Below are positions 50,283-59,130 of a stretch of DNA of 64,000 nt, one piece after another. This DNA is from an uncultured Eubacteriales bacterium (GTDB taxonomy: Bacteria > Bacillota > Clostridia > Oscillospirales > Butyricicoccaceae), in NCBI GenBank assembly GCA_934395135.1, contig CAKRRK010000001.1:62001-126000 (forward strand), in the 5' to 3' direction. A program made the position numbers and the translations under genes. Numbering within the stretch: position 1 is the stretch's first letter; each line of letters starts with the position of its first letter. The notes under the pieces are model-generated. The model was not told the DNA's origin. It worked only from the letters and a program-made list of their open reading frames with translations, and made no database searches.

Positions 50283-50750
50283 ATGAAAAAAATCGCAAGC
50301 TTTACCGTCAACCATGACATTCTGCAGAAGGGGCTGTATACTTCCCGTATAGACGGCGATGTCACCACCTATGATGTTCGCATGGTGCGTCCCAATCATC
50401 CTCCTTTTTTGGAAACTGCGGCAATGCACACCCTGGAACATCTATTTGCCACTTATGTGCGCAATTCACGGTTCGCCAGCGAAGTGATTTATGTCGGCCC
50501 TATGGGATGCCGCACAGGCTTTTACTTTCTCTGCCGCAGCATTGCGCCGGCGGACGTAATCGCCCTGCTGCAGGAAACATTCGGCTTTATTGCCGGCTTT
50601 GCGGGCGAAATTCCCGGTGCTGCGGCCTCAGAATGCGGAAATTATCTGGAGCATGACTTGGAGGGCGCAAAAGCTATCGCACGGGATATGACCGGCGTCC
50701 TGAAAAGCTGGACGGTACCTATGCTTTCATATTCTTACTTTGCATCGTAA
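50283..50750 (+). CDS. luxS: S-ribosylhomocysteine lyase
   Basis: LuxS of 155 residues, which cleaves S-ribosylhomocysteine to homocysteine and the precursor of autoinducer-2. The metal site HTLEH (His49, His53) and catalytic residues Cys80-region (GCRTGFYF) and Cys118 (SECGNY) are present. The ribosome-binding site is AGGAG. First of four small plus-strand genes; no mtnN/pfs gene is in the window. Confidence 0.96.
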   Translation: MKKIASFTVNHDILQKGLYTSRIDGDVTTYDVRMVRPNHPPFLETAAMHTLEHLFATYVRNSRFASEVIYVGPMGCRTGFYFLCRSIAPADVIALLQETFGFIAGFAGEIPGAAASECGNYLEHDLEGAKAIARDMTGVLKSWTVPMLSYSYFAS

Positions 50751-50762
50751 GGGCGTGTTTTT

Positions 50763-51002
50763 ATGAAACCAACCAGTTCCAGGCATGGAAAAAAATCAGC
50801 GGCGCCGATTGTGATTACAGCAGTTCTTGTGACCTATTTTATCGGCTTCGGACTTCTGTATCTCTATGTGCCCCTTCCTGTATGGGCAAAGGTACTGCTG
50901 ATTCTTATCCCGGCAGCCTGTATCTGCCTGAGTATTTATGTGCTCGCAGAGCGTATTCAAGAAATAAGGAGCGGTGAAGAAGATGATCTTAGTCAATACT
51001 GA
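50763..51002 (+). CDS. Small two-helix membrane protein, unknown
   Basis: Seventy-nine residues with a basic N-terminus and two hydrophobic segments (PIVITAVLVTYFIGFGLLYLYV and VLLILIPAACICLSIYVLA). No family is recognised. It starts 12 bases after luxS and overlaps the next gene by 20 bases, so it is in the same message. Confidence 0.65.
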   Translation: MKPTSSRHGKKSAAPIVITAVLVTYFIGFGLLYLYVPLPVWAKVLLILIPAACICLSIYVLAERIQEIRSGEEDDLSQY

Positions 51003-51297
51003 TTATATCTCCGGCAAAGAACTTTCCACTCTCGGCCTTGTCCGTGGCAGCACGGTACAGTGCAAAAACATTGGCCGGGACATTACCCAAAGCTTTAAAA
51101 CCCTGGTAGGCGGTGAACTCAAAGCTTATACAGATATGATGAACGAAGCCCGTGCCATCGCCACCAAACGCATGGTCCAGGAAGCAGAAGCCATGGGCGC
51201 CGATGCCATTGTCAACATCCGTTACGCTTCTTCCGCCATCATGCAGGGCGCCGCGGAAATCATTGCCTATGGTACCGCGGTAAAAATCCTGCCATAA
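50983..51297 (+). CDS. YbjQ/UPF0145 family protein
   Basis: One hundred four residues of the YbjQ family, formerly called heavy-metal-binding domain, with the pattern VRGSTVQCKNIGRDI, ELKAYTDMMNEAR and AMGADAIVNIRYASS. It probably forms a pentameric ring; the function is unknown. The ATG at 50983 follows GGTGAAG; a GTG nine bases earlier would lie too close to AGGAG. Confidence 0.85.
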   Translation: MILVNTDYISGKELSTLGLVRGSTVQCKNIGRDITQSFKTLVGGELKAYTDMMNEARAIATKRMVQEAEAMGADAIVNIRYASSAIMQGAAEIIAYGTAVKILP

Positions 51298-51318
51298 CGA
51301 AACAGGAGGTGTCTTCCA

Positions 51319-51849
51319 TTGGTATGTACAGACAACGGCTATGCGCCGGAAGAAATGCTTCGCATCTGCAAAGCCCAAGAAGAAGGGCTTTGGTTTGACC
51401 GGTTTTCCCGGGAGGATGCATTAAACCTCGGCCTTTTGATCCATCAGACAGCCAACGCTCTTTATGGCCGGGGCGCCGGCATCACCATCCAGCTTTATAA
51501 CGCCACCGTATTCAGTTTTCTGCCCGAAGGCACAACCATAGACAATCTTCGGTGGATGGATCGGAAACGAAATGTAACTGCGTTGACCGGGATGTCCTCC
51601 CTCTGTCACCGATATTTTCTCCTGGCAGGCGGAGAAACCCTTGCAGACCGCGGCCTGGACGCCTTTGAATATACCGACTGCGGCGGCAGTTTTCCTTTGT
51701 GCATCCGGGGCGTCGGGCAGGTTGGCGTGCTTTGTGTGTCCGCTCTGCCCCATCTGGACGACCATCAGCTGATTGTCCATTCTTTGAAAACATTTTTAAA
51801 TCGGCCGGAAGTGCCGGATTTGCCCTGCTGCGCCGCGGACAACGCATAG
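51319..51849 (+). CDS. HbpS/GlcG-like (haem-degrading domain family) protein
   Basis: One hundred seventy-six residues of the UPF0303/HbpS-like family. The fold signature is visible: DALNLGLLIHQTANAL, ITIQLYNATVFSF, then a Gly-rich GGSFPLCIRGVGQVGVLCVSALPHLDDHQL. Members include proteins that bind haem or cobalamin. No haem ligand can be assigned with confidence. The start codon is TTG at 51319, nine bases after AGGAGG; no ATG fits. Last gene of the luxS unit. Confidence 0.8.
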   Translation: MVCTDNGYAPEEMLRICKAQEEGLWFDRFSREDALNLGLLIHQTANALYGRGAGITIQLYNATVFSFLPEGTTIDNLRWMDRKRNVTALTGMSSLCHRYFLLAGGETLADRGLDAFEYTDCGGSFPLCIRGVGQVGVLCVSALPHLDDHQLIVHSLKTFLNRPEVPDLPCCAADNA

Positions 51850-51891
51850 CAGCGGATGGTTCGGGTTTTCTGCCTGCAGCATTTTCCATAG

Positions 51892-51925
51892 AAAAAGAGA
51901 GTTCCTTTCTAGGAACTCTCTTTTT
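51892..51925. terminator. terminator of the luxS unit
   Basis: Stem AAAAAGAGAGTTCC / GGAACTCTCTTTTT, bidirectional; 42 bases after the last gene. Confidence 0.92.
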
Positions 51926-52062
51926 GTTTTGCCGCATTGCGTTTCGTCTTGGTCCGGTTTTCCGAAATGCTGAAAAAGCATAAATAAAAGCCGGCCAAGG
52001 AACTCTGTCGTCTTTGAACTGCAAAAACGGCGGACGGTTTTCCCGTCCGCCTGCGTCAATTG

Positions 52063-54189
52063 TTATAAGAGTACTTTTTCTTCGTCTTTCACGTCCTTAC
52101 GGGAAAGGTTGATCCTTCCTTTGTCGTCGATTTCCATAACCTTAACCCAGGTCATATCCCCTTCCTTCAGAACGTCTTCCACTTTTTCCACCCGATGCTT
52201 TTCCAGCTTGGAGATATGGCACATACCATCCTTGGACGAGGTCAGCTGCACAAACGCGCCAAAGGGCATAATCTTCACAACTTTGCCATAATAAACCTCG
52301 CCTACCTCCGGCTCTTTTACAATGGCGTTGATCATCCGCTGCGCCTTCTCCGCGTCAGCAGTATTTACCGCCGCGATGCAGATGGTGCCATCGTCTTCAA
52401 TGTCCACCTTGGCGCCGGACTCGGCTGTGATATTTTGGATCACGCAGCCGCCCTTGCCAATGACCTCACGGATTTTTTCAGGATCAATCTTCATCTGAAT
52501 CATCTTAGGCGCCCATGGAGATACATCCGGGCGCGGCGCCGCAATGGCCTTCAGCATGATCTCATCCAAAATTTTATATCTCGCGTCCCGGCATTTCCGC
52601 AATGCTTCCTGAATCACCGCCGGGGAAAGGCCATCGACCTTAATATCCACCTGGATGCTTGTAATCCCCTTTTTCGTGCCGGCCACCTTAAAGTCCATAT
52701 CGCCGTAAAAATCTTCCAATCCCTGGATATCCGTAAACGTGGTTTCCTGTCCGCCGTCTGTAATAAGACCGCAGGAAATTCCCGCAACCGGCGCTTTAAT
52801 GGGGACGCCGGCATCCATCAGCGCAAGCGTGGAGCCGCACACGGAACCCTGCGAAGTGGAACCGTTGGAGGACAATACTTCCGATACTACACGAATGGCA
52901 TAAGGAAACTCATCCTTTGTCGGCAGCACAGGAATCAGAGACTTTTCCGCCAGTGCGCCATGGCCGATTTCCCGGCGACCGGGTCCTCTGGACGGTCTGG
53001 TTTCTCCCACGGAGAACGATGGGAAATTATAATGATGCATATAACGCTTTTCCGTATCGTCAAACACCGTATCCAGCTCCTGCGCGTCGGACATAGTCCC
53101 CAGCGTCGCGATGGACAGCACCTGCGTTTGGCCTCTCGTAAACAAGCCGGAACCATGCGCCCTTGGCAAAACGCCGACTTCCGCCGCCAGCGGCCGTACC
53201 TCTTCCATACCGCGTCCGTCCACACGCTTGCCCTCTGTCAGCCAGCGGCGCACAATCTTTTTCTGTAATTTGTCAAAGCATTCGGAAATTTCTCCGGCTT
53301 TTTCAGCTGCCTCTTCTTCCCCAAGCTCCGCTTCAAACCGGTCACGGACCGTCTGGATTCTGGCGTCCCGCACGGTTTTGTCATCGGTATCCAGGCAATA
53401 TTCCAGTTCGCTGCCATAGGAGGTTTCAATTCGGTCAAACAGGGCATGATCTATGTCATGCGCCTCATATGCAAATTTTTCCTTGCCAATCTGCGCCTTA
53501 ATATCGGAAATAAACGCACAAAGGCCTTTGATTTCCTCATGCGCCTTCATCAGCGCGTCAAACATCTGCTCCTCCGGCACCTCCTTGGCGCCGGCTTCAA
53601 TCATAACAATTTTGTCCGCCGTAGCGCACACTGTCACATACATATCCGACTTGTCCCGCTGCTCCCGGACCGGGTTAATGACCACTTCCCCGTCCACAAT
53701 GCCGACAGCCGCGCCGCCGACCACATAATCAAAGGGAATATCGGATATGGAAATCGCCACCGACGCGCCAATGATGGACGCAACCTCCGGTTCGTTGTCT
53801 CCGTCGTTTTCCAGAAGAGTGCAGACAATGGAAACATCGTTGCGCAGATCTTTCGGAAACAGCGGCCGCATTGGGCGGTCGATCTGGCGGGAGGCAAGAA
53901 TCGCCTTTTCCGACGGCCGGCCCTCCCGGCGCATATAGCTTCCCGGAATCCTGCCCACTGCGTAAAGCTTTTCCTCAAAATCCACAGAAAGCGGGAAAAA
54001 GTCAATGCCGTCCCGCGGCTTTGCGGACGCGGTCGCCGTCACCAGCACAATGGTCTCCCCATAGCGCACCAGACAGGCGCCGTTGGCAAGCTGCGCCAGC
54101 TTTCCGGTTTCAATGACCAGCGGGCGGCCGGCATAGGTGGTTTCAAAGGTTCGGTGAGCGTCGAACGACGCATGGTTGATAACAGTCAT
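52063..54189 (-). CDS. pnp: Polyribonucleotide nucleotidyltransferase (PNPase)
   Basis: 3'-5' phosphorolytic exoribonuclease of 708 residues. Two RNase PH domains flank a helical linker; the second has the phosphate/active-site region GSGLFTRGQTQVLS. A KH domain with the GxxG loop VIGKGGCVIQNI and an S1 domain (GEVYYGKVVKIMPFGAFVQL) finish the protein. The start follows GGAGG. Located downstream of rpsO, the common bacterial arrangement. Confidence 0.98.
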   Translation of the reverse strand: MTVINHASFDAHRTFETTYAGRPLVIETGKLAQLANGACLVRYGETIVLVTATASAKPRDGIDFFPLSVDFEEKLYAVGRIPGSYMRREGRPSEKAILASRQIDRPMRPLFPKDLRNDVSIVCTLLENDGDNEPEVASIIGASVAISISDIPFDYVVGGAAVGIVDGEVVINPVREQRDKSDMYVTVCATADKIVMIEAGAKEVPEEQMFDALMKAHEEIKGLCAFISDIKAQIGKEKFAYEAHDIDHALFDRIETSYGSELEYCLDTDDKTVRDARIQTVRDRFEAELGEEEAAEKAGEISECFDKLQKKIVRRWLTEGKRVDGRGMEEVRPLAAEVGVLPRAHGSGLFTRGQTQVLSIATLGTMSDAQELDTVFDDTEKRYMHHYNFPSFSVGETRPSRGPGRREIGHGALAEKSLIPVLPTKDEFPYAIRVVSEVLSSNGSTSQGSVCGSTLALMDAGVPIKAPVAGISCGLITDGGQETTFTDIQGLEDFYGDMDFKVAGTKKGITSIQVDIKVDGLSPAVIQEALRKCRDARYKILDEIMLKAIAAPRPDVSPWAPKMIQMKIDPEKIREVIGKGGCVIQNITAESGAKVDIEDDGTICIAAVNTADAEKAQRMINAIVKEPEVGEVYYGKVVKIMPFGAFVQLTSSKDGMCHISKLEKHRVEKVEDVLKEGDMTWVKVMEIDDKGRINLSRKDVKDEEKVLL

Positions 54190-54241
54190 AATTTTCCTCC
54201 ATACTTTTCTTGTGGTTTATGAAAGGAAAGGGGGAAAAAAC

Positions 54242-54297
54242 CTTTAGCACTTGAAGCGCCTGCCGAAACGGTTCGGCCTGTCCTTCAACTGCTAAAG
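54242..54297 (-). promoter_or_regulatory. long stem-loop between rpsO and pnp
   Basis: CTTTAGCA..TTGAAG pairs with CTTCAA..TGCTAAAG, with an inner GCCGAA / TTCGGC stem. In E. coli a hairpin in the same place is cut by RNase III and mediates pnp autocontrol; a similar role here is inference. A terminator-like hairpin (54327-54355, GGGGAGC / GCTCCCC) lies nearer rpsO. Confidence 0.65.
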
Positions 54298-54365
54298 TCA
54301 AGCTTGTCCCTTTTCCTTTCATGGTGAAAAGGGGAGCGGTAAAGCTCCCCCCTTTGTTTCAAAAC

Positions 54366-54632
54366 TTATTTACGGATGCCGAGCTTCTTGATCAGCGCTC
54401 TGTACCGTTCAATATCCTTTTTTTGCAGATAGTTCAAAAGGCTGCGGCGGCGGCCAACCATTTTTAAAAGTCCGGTGCGGGAATGGTTGTCATGCTTGTG
54501 CACCTTCAGATGCTCGGTAAGTTCCGCAATGCGGGCGGTTAGAATCGCCACCTGTACTTCCGGCGAACCGGTGTCGGTTGGATGCGTTCTGTTTTCTTCG
54601 ATTACCTTGGTTTTGTTTTCCTTACGGATCAT
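54366..54632 (-). CDS. rpsO: 30S ribosomal protein S15
   Basis: Eighty-eight residues, the normal size. It has the conserved HxxDTGSPEVQVA, HLKVHKHDNHSRTGLL and VGRRRSLLNYL segments that bind 16S rRNA. The ribosome-binding site is GAGGTGA. A promoter is at 54740. Confidence 0.99.
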   Translation of the reverse strand: MIRKENKTKVIEENRTHPTDTGSPEVQVAILTARIAELTEHLKVHKHDNHSRTGLLKMVGRRRSLLNYLQKKDIERYRALIKKLGIRK

Positions 54633-54739
54633 AAGTCATTCACCTCAAACATTGATTTACCCGGCAGCTGAGGAGAAGGTTCGGTGATGGAACCGGTAAA
54701 ACGGTTTCTTTATCCTGTCCCTAAGCTATGGGCTATAAT

Positions 54740-54768
54740 ATTATACAATCAAAACTTTTATTTGTAAA
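54740..54768 (-). promoter_or_regulatory. sigma-A promoter of rpsO
   Basis: TTTACA (54768-54763), 17-base spacer, TATAAT (54745-54740), about 108 bases before rpsO. Confidence 0.85.
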
Positions 54769-54809
54769 TAGAAATCCAAAAAACTTTTCGGACATTATGA
54801 AAAAAATTG

Positions 54810-55940
54810 CTAAACCCCCAGGTAAACGCCCACCGCGTCGGCTATCGCCTGCGCCATCGTCATTTGATACGTTTCATCAAATAACCTGAGGCATTCCTCC
54901 TCGTTGCTGATAAATCCGGTTTCCACCAGCACTGCCGGCATATCTGTATGTTTGAGAACATACAAGCCGGACCGAACTTTCACGCCGCGGTTTCTGGAAC
55001 CGGTATCTTCGACAATCTGCGCCTGGATTCGTTCCGCCAGTTTTTCCGCTTCACCGCCAGTGCCGTAAATCAGGGTTTCCGTTCCGCTGACCTCCGGGCT
55101 ATTTGCTACAGAATTTAAATGGATGCTGATGTAATAGTCTGCTTCACAGTCATTGGCGGTTTCCACCCGTTCCGCCAAGGAAGGATACGTGTCCTCTTCC
55201 CTGGTGTACACCACTTCCATCCCCATGCCTTCCAGCAGCTGCCCCAGCTTGTGTGTAATGGCAAGGGCTGCGTCTTTCTCATAATAGGTTTCATAAACTT
55301 CTGTCGGATTTCCCGCTTCGTCCGTTTGGTATACTGTGCCGACCGCGCCCACATCCTTGCCGCCATGTCCTGCGTCCAGTACGATTTTAACAGGGCCGTC
55401 GTCCGCCGGGTCCTCTGGTTCTTCCTCTTCCCCATAGCCTTTGGTGGTATCCACATAAATCGCATTTGCCTGCTGATCCCAGGAAACGCCAAAATCCAGG
55501 GCTTCTCCCAGATCCCGCAGTTTGAAATAGTTATTTTGGCGAAGGGTATAGGCTTTCAGGGTTACCGCTTCCTCATCCAAATATATGGCGGAAGCGGATA
55601 AAACCGCCGATGCGTTTCCCGTACCGCCCGCCGCATTCATTTCTCCCCCAACGATGGTATAGGGCTCACCGGACAGAAGATTGATGGCGAACTTTTGCTG
55701 ATCCCATGTTACGTCAAACTGCGCTTCCGTACCGCTTAGCACATAGGCCAAATCCCGCAGTTTAAAATAATTGTTCTGCTCAATGGTATACGCCTCCAGC
55801 CGCACTTGCTCGCCGTTTACATACACCGCCGAAGCATTTGGGTTTGCCGTGATGTCCGCGGCAAAAGCGCTGGCGCACAGCACACACAGCACAATGGCGC
55901 AGACAAAGACCAGTTTTACAATATTTCTTGCTGCTTTCAT
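54810..55940 (-). CDS. N-acetylmuramoyl-L-alanine amidase with stalk repeats
   Basis: Secreted cell-wall amidase of 376 residues. The signal peptide ends near ASAFAA. Two copper-amine-oxidase-N-like stalk repeats follow (about residues 35-95 and 112-165, both with LKAYTxxQNNYFKLRDL-like cores), then an acidic linker (EEEEPEDPADD) and an Amidase_3 domain. Zinc ligands are seen in DAGHGGKD, YEKD and SIHLNS, and the catalytic Glu in VETGFISN. Such amidases act in sporulation or cell separation. Confidence 0.92.
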   Translation of the reverse strand: MKAARNIVKLVFVCAIVLCVLCASAFAADITANPNASAVYVNGEQVRLEAYTIEQNNYFKLRDLAYVLSGTEAQFDVTWDQQKFAINLLSGEPYTIVGGEMNAAGGTGNASAVLSASAIYLDEEAVTLKAYTLRQNNYFKLRDLGEALDFGVSWDQQANAIYVDTTKGYGEEEEPEDPADDGPVKIVLDAGHGGKDVGAVGTVYQTDEAGNPTEVYETYYEKDAALAITHKLGQLLEGMGMEVVYTREEDTYPSLAERVETANDCEADYYISIHLNSVANSPEVSGTETLIYGTGGEAEKLAERIQAQIVEDTGSRNRGVKVRSGLYVLKHTDMPAVLVETGFISNEEECLRLFDETYQMTMAQAIADAVGVYLGV

Positions 55941-56113
55941 AGTGTTCCTCTTTCAATCCCTTTCCATTCTGGCTAACAGTTCTATATTACCATTTTTTCT
56001 TCCATAATTCTATCTTTTTTGCGATTTTTTACACAATGGTTACATAACTGGCTTTTTCTTTCATACCGCCTCTTTTTTCGCCTGGCTGCATGGTGCTCTT
56101 TTACCGGTTTCAT

Positions 56114-56154
56114 CCAAAAAAACAACCGGCGGAACCCATATGGTGTTCCGCCGG
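56114..56154 (-). terminator. terminator of the phosphohexomutase gene
   Basis: Stem CCGGCGGAAC / GTTCCGCCGG followed by a T-run on the minus strand. Confidence 0.9.
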
Positions 56155-56166
56155 CTATGTTTTCTT

Positions 56167-57903
56167 TTATGATTTTCTGTCTTCCCCCATCAGCTGCTTT
56201 GCAAACGCGGTGTATCGTTCCACCCGTTGGGAAGCCTCTGCCTCCGTATCCCCCCTGGTCAAAATATAGACTTTGATCTTCGGTTCTGTCCCGGAAGGGC
56301 GTACAATGAGCGCCGTCCCGTCTGCAAGCTCAAAATACAGCACATTGGAACCGGATATTTCTGTATTTCCGACCGGATTGCCTGCCGTATCATAGACAAC
56401 GCCGGACTGGTAATCCCGCGTCCGCAGCACCTTTGTCCCCGCCGCATCTTCCAGCGGGGATTGCCGCAGGGTTTTCATAATCGTCGCCATCGCTTCCATT
56501 CCGTCAACCCCGGGTTTTACAACATTGATGGTATGTTCCCGATAATTGCCATAAACGGCATACAGAGATTCCATCGCTTCATACAGGGTTTTTCCCTGCA
56601 TTTTATAATACGCCGCCATTTCCGCAATGAGCATAGAGGCAGTCACCGCATCTTTGTCCCGCACATAGTCGCCGCACATATAGCCATAGGATTCTTCATA
56701 GGCAAAAATATACTGGTAGGAACCCTCTCTTTCAAATTCCTTTACCCGCTCTGCCATATATTTAAAGCCGGTAAACGTATCAAAACAGGGAACACCGTTC
56801 TCCTCGCAGACTTTTCGCGCCATTTCTGTCGTTACAATGGTTTTGATCACCGCCGGATGCGCCGGCATTGTGCCCATTTCCCGTTTGCTGCGGATAAGAT
56901 AGTCAATGAGAAGCACCCCCACCTGATTACCGGAAAGCGTCACATAATCACCCATTCCGTTGCGCAGCACAATACCAACCCGGTCTGCATCCGGATCCGT
57001 TCCAATGATCAAATCCACCTGATTTTGTTTGGCAAGGGCAATGGCCAGGCGAAACCCCTCCTTTTCCTCCGGATTCGGGCTTTTCACCGTGGGAAACGTC
57101 CCGTCAATCTCCATTTGTTCCGGCACACACAAAATATGCCGGTATCCCAGCCGCCGAAGTACTTCCGGCACCAGACGATAACCTGCACCGTGAAACGGCG
57201 TATACACCAGACGAAGGGTTTCTGCCGCCTGCCGGACGCAGTCCTGCCGCACCGACATGCGCAGCACTTCGGAAAGATATGCTTCATCCGTTTCCTGCCC
57301 CAACAACCGGATAACACCTTTTTTTACATACTCGTCAAAATCCCCCGTTTTTACCCCGGTAAAAATATCCGTTTTCCCAATTTCCTCTGCGGCGGCCGCC
57401 GCTTCCCTGGGCGGAAGCTGGGCGCCATCCTCCCAATAAACCTTATAGCCATTGTATTCCTTGGGATTATGGCTTGCCGTGATGTTGATTCCCGCAATGC
57501 AGCCATAGTGCCGGATGGCAAACGACAGTTCCGGCGTTGGCCGCAGGGAATCAAAAAGGAACACACGGATTCCGTTTTCCGCCAGAATAGATGCCGCCAG
57601 TCTGGCAAATTCGCGGCTGTTTTGGCGGCAGTCAAAGCAAACCGCCACGCCTTTTTCCGCATGGCCGCTCTTTAAAATCAAATTCGCCATACCCTGTGTC
57701 GCCTGTCCGACCGTAAAGCGATTCATCCGGTTTGTACCCATTCCCATAATTCCCCGAAGTCCTGCCGTGCCAAAGGACAGCGGCGCATAAAACCGGCTTT
57801 CCACCTGGTCCTCCTCTTCCCGCACCGCCAAAAGCTCCTCTGTTTCCTCCCGGGTCAGACACCCGCTGTCAAGCCATGCCTCGTATTCTTCTCTGTATTT
57901 CAT
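56167..57903 (-). CDS. Phospho-sugar mutase (phosphoglucomutase/phosphomannomutase)
   Basis: Alpha-D-phosphohexomutase of 578 residues. The phosphoserine loop is TASHNPKEYNGYKVY, the metal loop is GTDPDADRVGI, the sugar-binding loop is AYEESYGYMCGDY, and the phosphate-binding loop is VRPSGTEPKIK. The length fits the long PgcA/Pgm2-type enzymes that convert glucose-6-P and glucose-1-P. Confidence 0.93.
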   Translation of the reverse strand: MKYREEYEAWLDSGCLTREETEELLAVREEEDQVESRFYAPLSFGTAGLRGIMGMGTNRMNRFTVGQATQGMANLILKSGHAEKGVAVCFDCRQNSREFARLAASILAENGIRVFLFDSLRPTPELSFAIRHYGCIAGINITASHNPKEYNGYKVYWEDGAQLPPREAAAAAEEIGKTDIFTGVKTGDFDEYVKKGVIRLLGQETDEAYLSEVLRMSVRQDCVRQAAETLRLVYTPFHGAGYRLVPEVLRRLGYRHILCVPEQMEIDGTFPTVKSPNPEEKEGFRLAIALAKQNQVDLIIGTDPDADRVGIVLRNGMGDYVTLSGNQVGVLLIDYLIRSKREMGTMPAHPAVIKTIVTTEMARKVCEENGVPCFDTFTGFKYMAERVKEFEREGSYQYIFAYEESYGYMCGDYVRDKDAVTASMLIAEMAAYYKMQGKTLYEAMESLYAVYGNYREHTINVVKPGVDGMEAMATIMKTLRQSPLEDAAGTKVLRTRDYQSGVVYDTAGNPVGNTEISGSNVLYFELADGTALIVRPSGTEPKIKVYILTRGDTEAEASQRVERYTAFAKQLMGEDRKS

Positions 57904-57976
57904 CTGCCTAACCTCTTTTTCGTATTATCCATAGTATAATGCCTTATCTCCATTATATAACAAGTCCATAAAAAAT

Positions 57977-58034
57977 AAAGGGGGTTTCTGTATGCCGGTC
58001 GGCTTTCTCCGACCGGCATACAGAAACCCCCTTT
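57977..58034. terminator. very long perfect hairpin, terminator of the DMT transporter gene
   Basis: Twenty-six-base perfect arms (57977-58002 and 58009-58034) with a 6-base loop; on the minus strand followed by TTATTTTT. Confidence 0.75.
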
Positions 58035-58035
58035 T

Positions 58036-58088
58036 CGGCCGCAAAACCGAGAGACGGAGCAGCGTTCCGTCTCCCGGTTTTGCGGCCG
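58036..58088. repeat. second long hairpin adjacent to the first
   Basis: Twenty-two-base arms (58036-58057 and 58067-58088), one mismatch that would be G-U in RNA. Unrelated in sequence to its neighbour. A T5 run follows only on the plus strand, where no gene needs termination. Confidence 0.65.
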
Positions 58089-58111
58089 GCTTTTTAAAAA
58101 TATCGTTCTCC

Positions 58112-59056
58112 TCAGCCCCGTGTTTCGGCCTGGATTCCTTCCTGGAATTCCGGGCTGGCAGTCCCCTTGCTTCGGGACGGAAGCTGCGCCAGCACAATCG
58201 CCGCAAACATCAGCGCACAGCCCATTCCCTCCCGCAGAGTCGGGGTTTCCCGCAGCACCACAACCCCCGCCAGCACCGCAAAAACCGACTCCAGACTCAT
58301 CAGCAGAGACGCCACGGTGGGATGGGTGTACCGCTGCCCCAGCGTCTGGAGGGTATACCCCACAGCGCTGGACAACAGCGCCGCATACAAAATCGGCCCG
58401 CCGGCGGCCAGCACCGCTTCTATTTTAGGCTGCTCCAGGACAACCATGAAAATGCAGCCCAATACGCCGGTGGTAAAAAACTGAATGCAGGACAGCCGCA
58501 CGCCATCCACCCGGGAAACATACCGATCCACCAGCATAATCTGGCAGGCAAAGCCTATAGCACACAAAAACACCAACGAATCTCCCCGGGACAGGTAGAA
58601 TCCCTCCTGCATACAAAGAAGATACAGACCTGCCACCGCCACCGCGACGCAGCCCCAAATTTTAAGCGGCACCTTCCGCTTGAACAACAGGCCAAGGATG
58701 GGAACAAAAAAGATATACAGCGCTGTCACAAACCCTGCCTTCCCCACGGTCGTATACAGAATACCCACCTGCTGAAACGCAGAACCGGCAAACAGCGCGA
58801 CACCGCACAACACACCCGCCGCCAGCGTTGTAGTCCGTTCCTTGGGCGAAAGGATAACCGGGCAGCCCGCCTTCGCTTTCTTTCGGTCCATCCCCTTTAT
58901 CACCGGCACCAACGCCGCCCCGGCGAGCAGAAACCGAATGCCAAGAAACGTAAACGGTCCCACATAATCCATCCCCACGCTTTGCGCCACAAATGCACAA
59001 CCCCAAATCAATGCGGCGGCCAACAGCATCAGATTGCCCTTTTTTGCTTTTGTCAT
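58112..59056 (-). CDS. EamA/DMT-family transporter
   Basis: Ten-helix drug/metabolite transporter of 314 residues with two EamA repeats (first begins LLAAALIWGCAFVAQSVG; second near VFLCAIGFACQIMLVDRYVS, with LGQRYTHPTVASLLMSLESVFAVLAG). Substrate unknown, perhaps amino acids or metabolites. The ATG at 59056 follows AGGAAAAGG. It lies 74 bases after serA with a weak hairpin (59090-59106) between. Confidence 0.9.
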   Translation of the reverse strand: MTKAKKGNLMLLAAALIWGCAFVAQSVGMDYVGPFTFLGIRFLLAGAALVPVIKGMDRKKAKAGCPVILSPKERTTTLAAGVLCGVALFAGSAFQQVGILYTTVGKAGFVTALYIFFVPILGLLFKRKVPLKIWGCVAVAVAGLYLLCMQEGFYLSRGDSLVFLCAIGFACQIMLVDRYVSRVDGVRLSCIQFFTTGVLGCIFMVVLEQPKIEAVLAAGGPILYAALLSSAVGYTLQTLGQRYTHPTVASLLMSLESVFAVLAGVVVLRETPTLREGMGCALMFAAIVLAQLPSRSKGTASPEFQEGIQAETRG

Positions 59057-59130
59057 CGTCCTTTTCCTGTCCTCCATACAAAGAAAAGGCGGCGGACGCT
59101 TCCGCCCTGCCGTCTTTTGCTTTTTCAAGT

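Noticed and set aside
56227..57675. Plus-strand frame of 482 codons opposite the phosphohexomutase
   Set aside because: His/Arg-rich low-similarity translation typical of an antisense shadow.
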